Shown: in pieces, positions 1 through 12,400 of the stretch
How positions within the stretch are numbered: the first letter of the stretch is position 1
Layout: each line of letters begins with the position of its first letter
Source: Candidula unifasciata
Lineage: Eukaryota; Mollusca; Gastropoda; Stylommatophora; Geomitridae
NCBI GenBank assembly: GCA_905116865.2
Contig: CAJHNH020006612.1
Span: 204,001 to 268,000 of the forward strand
Length of the DNA: 64,000 nt
Direction: 5' to 3'
Position numbers and translations under genes: made by a program
The notes under the pieces: generated by a model
Database searches by the model: none
What the model was told of the DNA's origin: nothing
What the model saw: the letters and a program-made list of their open reading frames with translations, nothing else

Positions 1-375
1 TTGGGAATGCACTAGGAGAGATGTGTTATGAGAGAGATGTTTTTTATTAAATGCTTTAGATCAGGACTATTGAACTAAGTTTACTCTGGGGCCAATATGT
101 TGAAAATGAGCATCGTCACGGGTCAGAGGTCCACGCTCCGGCACAGAAGTTTCACTCAATACTGCTGGCAATAATCTGCGGCTACTTAGGCCTCCACAGG
201 CAAGACTTGCTCAGTAGGCTGCCAGTTGAACAGACCTGCCTTAGAAGATGCCTTGAAAGTCTAAAGATTCTGTGGAAGACGATGTCCTATGTGATTTCCC
301 TGGTAGTCAAGTTACCTGAAACTGGTAGCACACATTTCCTCTGAGAAACACAGTTTACAACTGAGATGTATTCAC

Positions 376-471
376 CTGTGATCCCATGTTTCCTCCCAGA
401 GTAGACATGGGTTCTGGTGGCAGTTTTTGTTCCAATGATCTCCGGGTCAACCAGAGGTGGAGGGCTGGCTT
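376..471 (-). CDS. ELOA: ELOA exon opening the C-terminal Elongin A domain
   Basis: 96 nt between a TGTGTTCAG acceptor and a GTGAAT donor, open as SPPPLVDPEIIGTKTATRTH then VYSGRKHGIT. The VYSGRK motif matches the start of the Elongin A domain. It enters in phase 1, while the 2.5-kb exon leaves in phase 2, so at least one unseen exon lies between them. No following exon is visible in positions 1-375. Confidence 0.72.
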
Positions 472-3400
472 CTGAACACATGCAGAGAGAGAGAAAACAT
501 ACAACAATGAGATACAAACAGAGCCTTAGATAACTGTTTACGAAAACCTGATGACTGTTCTACTCTGCATCTTCTTCTTTTGCCTTTTAACCCAGGGCAA
601 AGTATACACGTTAAACCAAATCAGCTGACTGATTTTCGCAGTTAGTCTTACGACTGATTCCACCCTTAGCCTCCTCTTACTCCCTGTGTGGGTTTTGGGG
701 CCCCATTGTGGGGAAAACAGGAAGAGAGTCACTGCCTCCCCAACAAGCGTGTCACAGTAGTCGACTAATTGGAAGCTTCCTTCGAAGTCAGAGTTGCCTC
801 TGCCTGAGAGGCAAGAAACAACCAACTGCACACAAATAAGCCAGTAAAACGGGTTTATTAGGATTAAAGAAGCTACAATCTCTCTCTCTCTCTCTCTCTC
901 TCTTTCTACCCTTCTCACTTGTGCTCACTCACAAATGTACACACACGTATTAATAATCTTCTTCTTCTTCTGCTTCTTCACCTTCACCGGCTGTAAACTC
1001 CGGCATAAAGTTCTGGCTGTTCAGCCACCTCTGAACTTGTTGCAGAATTTTTGTGCTCATGCATTTCTACAGATCTGGCTAATTTGTCTGCAGACTGTTG
1101 ATTCCTTGCCTTTCAAGCAGATGCCCTCCGACTTTAAAGGAAACCCCCAATAAGTCAACTCTTAGGACATGCTTGTTAGGGAGGCAGTGGGTCTGTGTGT
1201 TCTTCCACAATTGGCGACAGAACCCATACAGGGAACAATAACAATCAATGGGCTTCCCACCCACAAGCGACAAAAGATCAAATTGTTCTGACATGCTTTC
1301 ATACTGCCCCAGGACAGTGCATCACGGGGAGCCCATGGTGTCACCAAGACTGCACTGAATAGACCAGAATGGAGGACAGACTGTGAGCCCTACATGACAT
1401 AACGGCACCGTAGGATGACGATGATGGTTGTAATGTAGTTACGGACCTCTACCAATGGAAAAGGACAGATGGATAACGTTACTGGTCTTTGCCACTGGGA
1501 GAGGACAGAGGTTACAGTTACAGAACTTTGCCACTGGGAGAGAAAAGACGGATACATTTACAGACTTTTACCACTGGGAGAGAAAAGACAGATACAGTTA
1601 CAGACCTTTGCTACTGGGAGAGGAAAGATGATACATTTAAAGACTTTTGCCACTGAGAGAGGAAAGACAGATCCATTAAAGACCTTTGCTACTGCGAGAG
1701 GAAAGATGATACATTTAAAGACTTTTGCCACTGAGAGAGGAAAGACAGATCCATTAAAGACCTTTGCTACTGGGAGAGGAAAGATAGATACAGTTACAGA
1801 CTTTTGCCACTGGGAGAGGAAATATAGATAAAGTTACGGACCTCGAACCCTGGGAGAGGAAAGAGAGTTAAAGTGACATACCTTTGCAACTAGGAAAGGA
1901 AATACAAAGCTACAGATCTTTGCACTGGGAAAGGAAAAGACAGAATGAACAAGATTACCCAGCATGACATGTGACATCGATGACTTATTGGTCCACCAAA
2001 GAGCAACTCCGTCACCAGACAGAAAGTGGAGGATAACAGCATCAACACTGTATGAATCTTTTTGTAGCTTCTTGAGGGTGAGCAGTTTTAAGCCAGGAAA
2101 TTGGTGCAGATAACCAAGACCACGATAGAACCTGAAGCTCACCCTTGGGGGAAAGTCGCTGAACGTGGTCCATATTTTCATCGACAAGACGAGATAAGTG
2201 ACAAGTGATGTTGACACTTATAAACATATCTCTCTCATCCTCATCTCACATACCTTTCTCATCCTCATTTCACATAACTCACTCTTCCTCATCTCTCACA
2301 CCTCACCCTTCCTCATCTCACTTTTCTCTCTTGTCGTCTCACAAACCCCTCTCATCCTCACCTCACATACCTCTCCCATCCAGAAACAGGCACACAGGCT
2401 TCACAAACACATTACAAGCAACAGATCCCTGGCTGGGTCTCAGGATCTCATTCTGGGGGAGGGGACAGTTGGCCCTCAACCTCCCTATCAAGCATGTCAT
2501 AAAAGGCGACTAATGGGTATATTAAAAAAAAATTTATAACTCCGTAGTCAGAGCGTTTCTGCCTGAGAAGTGAGGAACCAACAGTCTGTATACAAATAAG
2601 CAGCTCTGTGAAACAGCTGTGTCTGCAAAATGCAAATTCTGGATCAAGACTAGAATCAAGAGGTGGACAACAACCAGAAACATCCATAAGAGTTTACAGC
2701 CAGTGAACACTGACCACATGACAAACCAAGTGCCCATTGGTCTTCTCTTGAAGGCATGGAAAAGTGACCTTTACTTGACCGCTTTTGTGATCCGGCAGCT
2801 TCCGGCCTTTTCCAAATGTATTGGTGTGATCTTAGGGAGTCGCCGTGGTGGAACGGCTAGTCACTCACCACGGACTGGAAGGTCATGGGTTCGCTCCCTG
2901 ATGAAGCCGGACTTTTTTTCAAAAAATACCTTGGTTCCCAGGTCGACCCACCCTTGAGTGGGTACCGGGCGCAGTCCCAGGAAGTAAAGGCGGCCGGCGT
3001 GATGCTGACCACATCACCCACCTTGTGCCGATTGGTCTATAAAATATAGGTCTAGCCCTATTTGCCCTTTACGCTTAAAGGTGTGGAAAAGGGTCCTTTG
3101 CTTACTGGTGTGATCTTTCTTTTTGGAATTGAAAAAGCTGACCAACAGAGGAATTATGCTTTACACACAACACATGTCTGCACAATACAGCTCAGGCTTT
3201 CAGCTTTGGAAAGGAGAAACCTCACTGTTGGCATCACCATAGGTTGTGATTTCCATGCCTCCCAAGGCTCAATTTAGATAGAATGATGAGGCCCTAACCT
3301 ATTTAAGGCCCCTAGGCCCCTAATGTTTTAAATTACACCAGCTATTTAAAAAAAATTAAAATAAAAACACTTTTTAAATTTATGGATGAAGGAAATATAC

Positions 3401-6400
3401 TGTCGTTTAATTTTTAATAAAGAAATAAAGAATGTGCTTGCAAAATCACAGACATTAGATTCTATAAACCTTTAAAAGGTTGTAAGTTAACTGAAAACAT
3501 TTTTATAAATTTAATATATATCATAAGAAAATTGCAGTTGTGTAAAAATATGAATTATGTGAGGCCCCTGCAGACTGTGATGCCCCTGCAGACTGTGAGA
3601 GACTAAGTTGTAGCTTAGACCTAAATCCAGCACAGATGCCTTCCTATGGCCCATAGAAAGACGGAGAGGTACCCAAAAAAAAAAATTCAAAGTCCAAAAC
3701 TTCTTAACCCTACTGGTGGTATATACCATGCAGCCACCTACATCTGTAACTCAACAATATCGTGGAGAAATCAGTCCACAAGAGAAACAAAAATATTAAG
3801 ATTTGAAAGGCCGCAATCATGTAAGAAAATGAATATTTTGGTCAGAAAGCCTTCATCAACAAACGGACAATGTTACCATTACCAACAAGAAATCACTTAT
3901 CTGTATGGTGAAGTCTGTCACAAAATATCTATAACACATTTGAACAGCAGAGAATCCGATGCACGTTTTGTTACTGGACACCGGGAGGCAGTGACCCGCA
4001 GAGGTAGGAATGGTAGACGGATGAGGGGTTCCTGCATGGGACATAACTCAAAAACTTTATCGTAATCTGCGTTCATCCACAGATATAACTGCGTTGTGTC
4101 TGTTTAAAGCATGGCTGTGATATTTGCGCCTTTCGGCCAATACATCTGACTTCTGCAGGCATCTGTTGACCGGGTTAGCTTTCGCAGGTTAACTTTCCCA
4201 GGTTAGCCTTTCTAGGTTAACTTTTCCAGATTAGCCTTCCCAGGTTAACTTTCCCAGGCTAGCCTTTCCAGGTTAACTTTTCCAGATTAGCCTTCCCAGG
4301 TTAACTTTCCCAGGCTAGCCTTCCCAGGTTAGCCTTCCCAGGTTAACTTTCCCAGGCTAGCCTTTCCAGGTTAACTTTTCCAGATTAGCCTTCCCAGGTT
4401 AACTTTCCCAGGCTAGCCTTTCCAGGTTAACTTTTCCAGATTAGCCTTCCCAGGTTAACTTTCCCAGGTTAGCCTTCACAGATTAACTTTCCCAGGTTAG
4501 TCTTCCCAGGTTAACTTTCCCAGGTTAACCTTCCCAGGTTAGCCTTCCCAGGTTAGCCTTCCTAGGTTAACATTCCAGATTACCTGAAGTCCTCAAAGGA
4601 CATATTCTCACTATGCTCTGGTGATTCCACCTTCTTTCTTTTCACATCTTTTTCAGGAACATATTTTGAATACTGTTGTGAATCGGAATCCTCGTCGGTG
4701 TCAACCCTCGCTTCCTTTAAACTACTGCTGCCGCCTGAGGTGTTTCTATGCTCACGAACTGATGACTCAATTTTATCTTTTACATCTGGTAAACCTCCCG
4801 AGGTTTTTGAATTAGATGAGGACTGTGATTTTGCCGACTTTGAGTCTGTCTGCTTCAAACTGGCAGATTTATGAACTGGTGGCGACGATTCTTTTTTAAT
4901 TTGGACAGCTTCTGTCTGCTTCGAACTGGCAGATTTATGAATAGGTGATAACTGTTCTTTTTTAACAGTGATAGCGTCTGTCTGCTTTGAACTGACAGAT
5001 TTATGATTGGGTGACGTCTGTTCTTTTTTAATGTGGACAGCTTCTGTCTGCTTCGAACTGGCAGATTTATGAACAGGTGACGACTGTTCTTTTTTAATAT
5101 GGACAGCTTCTGTCTGCTTTGAACTGGCAGTTTTATGAACAGGTGATGACTGTTCTTTTTTAACAGTGACAGCTTCTGTCTGCTTCGAACTGGTGAATTT
5201 ATGAACAGGTGACGAGGGTTCTTTTTTAACAGTGACAGCTTCTGTCTGCTTCGAACTGGTGAATTTATGAACAGGTGACGAGGGTTCTGCTTTGATATGG
5301 ATAGCTTCTGAAAACAAATCAAGATCTGGTTGCATATAAGTGTCTTTATGCCTGCTTCTTTTGTGGTTTGAAGACGACGGTTTTATTTTAGTGAACTTCG
5401 ATGAACTGCTTTTGTTCTCTCCGACTTTGTTTCCTGATAATGAGCTGTTAAGAAGCTTCTGAGTTCCACTGTCAACAGCTGAAGATAATTTAAAATCAGC
5501 TGGTTCAGATGAATGATGGGAGTTATTTTGTTTACTGGGTGAAGGATCTATTTTCTTTTCATGATTTTCCTTTTCTGAATGCTTCTTTGAGGAAGAATGT
5601 TTATCTGAAGCTCCTTCATCTTTAAGGGAACGATTCGTTGAATGTCCAGTCTTCTCTTTCAGTTTTGTTAGTGAACTGTCTTGTGATTCTTTGATAGAGG
5701 ATTCACTTTCTGAGACTGTAGATTTTTTACTGCTGGAGTGGCTAGAATGGTGCCTTGTGTTGTCCTTAGAGCTTGTGGATGCATTACCTGATCTGTTGTG
5801 GGATCGTGATTTATGTTCGGAACTTCTGTGGTGGTCAGCTGAATGATCATGTGATCTGGAAGAAACTGACCGGGAAGTGGAAGAGGCTGAATTCCGGCTG
5901 GTATTTGAAATGTGTCTTGACGATTGAGGTTCAGACGACCCAGCTTCAAGTGTATTGTTCTGCTGCTCTGTGGGTGAAGCTGAAAGCCTGTGATGCCGAG
6001 ATGAGGTTGCTTCTTCATTCTGAGAAGAATGTTTATGAGAAGTTGATGATGAAGAATGTCGATGAGAACTTGAAGAATGCTTGTGGGAATCTGATGAAGG
6101 TTTCTGAGAATCTATGGAATTTTTATGAGAATTTGATGATGACTGTTTGTGGGAACTTGCTAACACAGGACTATTAGAGTCTGACTGTCTGTGAGAAGTT
6201 GATGTGGAAGAGAGTTTTCTAGAATCCGATGTGGAAGAACACTTTCCAGAACCTGAGAAGGAAGAATGACGTTCAGCATTTAATGATGGAGACTGCAAAT
6301 GAGAATCTGATGAGTGGGAAGATTTGTGGGAATTTGCAGAATGCTTGTGTGAACTTGATGAAGCCTTGTGGGAACTAGAGGATGAAGAATGCTTATGAGT

Positions 6401-9400
6401 ATCCGATGAACGGACAGGTTTCACATTTTTACTACTGCTCAAACTGCTGCCAGATGCCTGATCATTATGATAATGATCATCATCTTCCTCCTCGCTGGGG
6501 CTAACACTGTGCCGCCGTTGTTTTCTATTTATTTGTATATGTTCAATTTGCCTGTCACTCTTTGGATGAACACCATAATGACCACTAGTATTGTCTTTAC
6601 AATCACTGCCCCTTTTAGACGAATGCCTATCACCCTCCTCTTTTGATGAGACAACATGCACTTTGTCCTTTGTAGGGTGACTATGCCTTGAGTGATTGCC
6701 GTGCTCACCCACGTCCCCGTGCTCCTGTGTGTGCTTCTTCTTCTGACTTGGGATATAGTCTCCAGCGGAGTTCACTTTTGAAGTCTCCGATTTTGTATGC
6801 TTGTCTTTCTTGTTTTCTGAACTCCTACTATCCCCCTGCTGCCCACAAGCACTACCATCTGAATGTTTCCGTTTCCTTCTGGATGAGCTCTGATCATCTC
6901 CATCTTCTTCTTTGAACGAATTCCAACTAGTGGCATCACTTTCATTTCCACTGCCGTTTTCGGCATCTTCAGCATTTTCTTGATCATCAGCATCGGCAAC
7001 TGCTGCATCCTCTGCCTCGGCATCACTAGCCGTGTGGTCAGGGCTCTGGGAGGGACTCCTGAAAGAAGTGAAGATGGTCTTAATTCAAAGTGCAATCCTA
7101 TCACCTTGGGAAAGTATAAACAAAAATGGGTAACGACCACTTGGAAATTCCTTAAAAAATCCTTTAAAAAAATAATTTTTATACAGGCCCCACATTTGAT
7201 TAACATTTATTTATCTACATTTTTTCACTCAAAATATACAGATCCCTGAATAGGTTCCGGGGCTCTGTTATAGCGAAAACAAGAATAAACCCACTGCCTA
7301 CCCAAAAGCATGTTGTAAGAGTCGACTAACTGAGAGCTTCCTTCAAAGACAGAGTGCATCTGCCTGAGAGGCAAGGAACCAGCAGTCTGCATACAAATGA
7401 GTCAGATCTGTAAAACGGATGCACACGCAACACTCAGGTTCTGGAACAGGACAGCTGTTCTAAAGTGGATGAGCAACCAGAACTTTCTGTCAGAGTTTAC
7501 AGCTGGTGAATGTGAAGAAGACGAAGAAAATATACAGATTTAAAGGGCGTAACCAATAAACATGAAGAGAGTCAAGCCTTATATGGATTATGTCCCCTGA
7601 GCCTGAAAAAATATATGTATCAGGTCACTCACACCATGACCCTATGACCTCTAACACTAAGGTTTACAGAAAATTAAGACATCAACTTGGCTGTAGGAAA
7701 GTCATCTGGTTAAAGGTAACCACCACACCACCCTCTCTCCCCCCATGCTATCATTAGTTAATATATTCAGATCCTGAACTTCTTAAAACTTGTCCAGATG
7801 TAAATACGATCAACAGCATTAACTATGCATCTCATTACCACGTCACTTCAGAAAAGTTGGAAAAATTAAATTTACGGAGAACTAGACCCAACTGGTTTTG
7901 TGGCTTCTCCGGACTATAGAGGTAAATGCAGAGGTAGCGCTATTAAAAAAGGTTAAAGTTGAGAGAATCAACTTCATTGCACCGGGTTTTATCCCACAGG
8001 GCTCGATCTCTTTTGGAAGAATGGCTAGCCGCCTGTTGAGAGCGCCACACAAAGCACAAACTCCATAGCTCAGGTGAAGATCCCAGAGGACCTCGGTAAA
8101 CATTGCACACGTGAGCTGAAGGATGCAGTCACCGAACAAACCTATGACCTTCAGAACGTGAGGCAAACGGCTTGATTACTTTGCCATGGAGACCCCCTAG
8201 AGCTAGTAGTGCGCCATATTAGAATTAGTACCAAACTTAGAATATTTAGCTCAAATTTAAAATCAGTACTGCTGTAAGGATTTTTTTTTTTAAAAGCAAG
8301 AACTTCAGCAAACAGTAATAAACTATGAACATTTATTAACTGGTGTATAAGACCTATGCAACAACAAAAAGTTCAAACTGGTATGACGAATTCAGAATTG
8401 CAGTGCTAATAGGCATGTTGTAAAAGGTGATTAATTAAGGGTGTTTCCTTTCAAGTTGAGTGAATCTGCATAAGAGTCGAGTAATTTACAGTCCACATAC
8501 AGATACGCCAGATCTGTAACTAGTGGGTGTTCATGCAAAAATCAATGTCTGGAAACACAACCAAAGTCAAGAAATGGCTGAACAGCCAGAACTTTCTGCC
8601 AGAGTTTACAGCAGGTGAACATGAAGAAAAGGAAGAAATATGCTCTAAGGGGCATAAATGTAGTGGTAAAAAGAGAACAGACAAGTTGGCTGCTTCACTG
8701 GTCATTCTCCTGAGAGAGAAAACAGAAAAGAACCACTACCTCCTTAGAAACATGGTGTAAATGTTGACAAATCTGCTAAAATCGGATGTCTTAGGCTGAA
8801 AGGCGCAGATATCACAGCCAAACTGTTAACCACAACACAACATGCAGACTGCTTTTTAAAGGGCAGACGGAAAAGGAGGGGGAGAATAAAAACAGAAAGA
8901 GTCAACAAGAAAAGAATAAAATATTGATATGCAACCTGTGTTTGGACGTCTTGACTTCTGCTTCCACAACAGACTTCCACAAGCCTACCACTTTCCGAGC
9001 CAGATCTCCCACAATACCTTCCCGTTTCCTGTAGCCATTGACCACTCGTCCGATCCCAGTCTCCTGTTGGTAAATATTAAATATTAATGTCATTATACAA
9101 CCAGAACTTCAAGCCACAATCCAAGAAACTCTAAGACAATATGATAACCAAGATAAGATGGAAATGGCTTGGCCACGTTATGAGAATAACTTCTGATATA
9201 CCTGCCAAAACAGCTCTCACATGGACACCAGAGGGAAAGAGAAAACAGGGGCGCCCAAAAACAACATGGAGACGAACGATGGAAAGTGACCTGAGTGCGG
9301 CATCTTTGACATGGAAAACTGCACTGAAGATTGCAAAAGACAGGAAAGCATGGAAAGTCCTCCCTGAAGCCTCATGTGCCACTAGGCATCATGAGAACTG

Positions 9401-12400
9401 ATGATGATGATGATGACAACAACCAGAACAGATAACTTCAAAATGCTGTAAACTCAGTCAAGATCAAGATTAACAGAAAGCTTAAGTGGGAGAGGCAGAG
9501 AATAAGGAAGACAAAGAAATGAGGAATAAGGACATGAACAGACGAATGCTGACAAAATAAAAGAAGTAATTAACCATCTGGGGGAAAAAAATAGACAACG
9601 CAAAAATATTCCCTTCAGAAGCATCTTAAATTTGTCATCCTTTAACATCGTCCTCACAAAAATATCATGTCACACACAAATCTTCTCACACACACACACC
9701 CTTCCCTCTCATAGACACCATTCCTTTTCCACGCCACCACCAGTTCTCTCTCTCTTTCACCCCCCTCCACCACACACGCACACCCACACACTCTCTCTCT
9801 CTCTCTCTCACTAAAACCACTGACCTGCAATGCAGCTATAGTCACAGCCAACCTTTTCAATTTTCCCAGAATTTCGATCAGCTGAAACAGAAACAGAATA
9901 TCAATCAAATCACCTAAAAGTGGCTAACAAAAAAGTCGATAAAAATTTTTTTTAAATCTTTTTTTCTGCTGTAAAATTGAATAAAGACACGAACAAGAGA
10001 CTGCATAATTTGTTACCTGGCATCTTTTAGTGTGTCACTTCAGGTGAATACTGCAGTTTATTTAAGAAACTTGTAAACTACAAAGTATTTTAGAAAATTC
10101 TTCTTATTGCTTTTTGCGTTCACTGGCTGTAAACTCTGACAGTAAGTTCTGGGTGTTCACCCCTTTCTGGACTTTAGTCTTGTTCCAGAATTTGAGTTTC
10201 GCATGCACATCCATTTTACAAATCTGGCTTATTTGTATGCAGACACTGTTTCTTGCCTCTTCTTCTTCTTGTGTTCACTTTCTGATTTACACCGACAGAC
10301 AAGTTCTTGTGATAACATTTTTAGAAATTCCTTTTTAGTTTCATACAACTCTTAGTGCAGTGTTGACAGTGGACCCAGTATTCTTTTAATGGTCTGTACA
10401 AGGGACAGTCTTGCAGGACATTTTCTGTAGTCTGCACACACATCCCACGAGGGCACAAAGATGAACTACGAAGCCTGTGTGTATGCTGGTTGAGTTTGTT
10501 ATGTCCTATCTTGAGGCGCAGAATAATGACCTGCCCATGCCGGTCAAGTAAGTGGTGGTCATCTCTGGCCAGATTCTCTTCACTTATGATAGTCTGGATG
10601 GCCCTTTTCTTCCCAAAGTATGTTACTGCATTCTCTTCCTGTTCTCCTTCTGCCCCTTTCTTAGCAAGTTTATCTGCGGTTTCGTTTCCTGGTATACCAC
10701 AGTGGGATGGCACCCTCTGGAGTACAGTCTGCTTTTGGGCAGCCACCTTGCCAAGTTCAGATCTCAGGTGAGGGAGTTTACCTCTCTTGAGGGCTTGGAG
10801 CACCGATAGCGCATCTGTGAATATGACCACTTGGTGGCCGTCAGAACTGGTATTGTGTAAAATTTCGGCAACCTGCTCTAGTGCTAGTATCTCTGCTGTG
10901 TAGTGGGAACAGAATTTACCAGTGGGTATACACTTTATGTGGCGGTAGTTGTTTGGGTATGGATAAAGACACTACCACCCCTATTTTTTAACCGCACTAG
11001 TTGCTGATCCATCTGTGTAAGCATGACTGTTTGGGATAGTTTACCTGATTCATGCTAAGAGCCGCTGTTTGTTTTTGAAGGTCATTGGACTCATCTCCAG
11101 TTGTGAATCTATTGACTGAAGTCATTATCTGTATTGCGTCACTGACTTGCTCCCAAGGTACAGGGTATAGGGTAGGTTTCGGTGGTGTTTTTCTCATGTG
11201 TAGATCTGCTTGATACTTTCTTCTAAGTCTTTTCCCACGGATGGAAAAAGCTGTTACGTTTGAGATGCCCCAATGCCAGAGGATCTAATCTTGCATTCAT
11301 TGGATGTGACAGTATACCATTAAACTTCTCAATCTGGATCATAGTTTTAGTGTCTCGTCTACAAGACAATGTCTGCATTGCAGTTTTTTTCTGCATCTCC
11401 AGGATTGGTTCAGTTTTCATGGATCCTGTGTTGAGTCTAAGGCTTGATTTGACTGAAGATGGGAATAGCGGCTGACGACCAAGCTGTTGCACCAAACTCC
11501 AAGTGGGGTATTATGGCTCCATTATAAACTTTCTTTAGGATTTTTCAATTGCTTCCCATCTTGTAATTGCCAGTTTTCTGAGTAACCCTAGTCATCTCCT
11601 GGCCATTCCTTCTACATTTTCTAAATGTTTGCTCTACGTGAGCCTTTTATCAAATGTAACGGCAAGATGAGTGGGGAATCTTTCTTCCTTTACCAAGAAT
11701 GTTCCTAGGTGAATACTAGCAACTTTGTTCCTGGGGGAAAGAGAAGAGAAAATAGCATTGTGGATGTTTTGTCTGTGTTGAAGGCAACATGCAACTTTTC
11801 TGCCCGTGTCATTAAGAGATCTGCTGCTCGCTGCATTCACAGATTTGCCACTGTGGTGTGTTCATCAGCACACCAGAGTGCCAGATCATCTGCATAAAGA
11901 GCAGCTTTCACTCCTGTCTTTCACCAGGCCATTTATATAAACAAGAAAGAGAGTTGGATAGATAACTCCTCCCTGTGGTACTTCTTGATGAAGCAAAACT
12001 TTTCTGCTCTGCAGGCCATCAAGATTGACTCTAGTTCTCCAGCTGTGTAAGAAGAATTAGATCCATTTTAGCATGTTTCCTTGAATTCCATTTCTCTTCA
12101 ATTTTGTAAAAAGACCATCTTTCCACACTTATTCCTTGCCTCTCAAGCAGATACACTGACTTTAAAGGAAAAACCCCTAATTAGTTACCTTTTAAGACAT
12201 GTCTGTAAGGGTGAAAGAAAAAAAAAGGTGGGGAGGGAAGGGGCAGTTAGTCTTTTTTCTTATTTTTGATCCAAAATCCACACTGGGATCTGTGGAAGAA
12301 ATCAGTTCTCTTTGACTCCACATTGACAGTACAAAGCAGCCCAGCATAGGTTTACTGGTTTCCATAAACTAAGAGCTTTTCTCAACTCCTAATTCTGGAA

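Noticed and set aside
1834..2227. Two overlapping minus-strand frames (127 and 61 codons) considered as the missing ELOA exon
   Set aside because: No match to the expected ELOA segment, no suitable pair of splice sites with the right phases, and part of it lies in a minisatellite.
4855..5322. 155-codon frame on the minus strand within ELOA exon 4
   Set aside because: A shadow of the 66-bp coding repeat in another frame.
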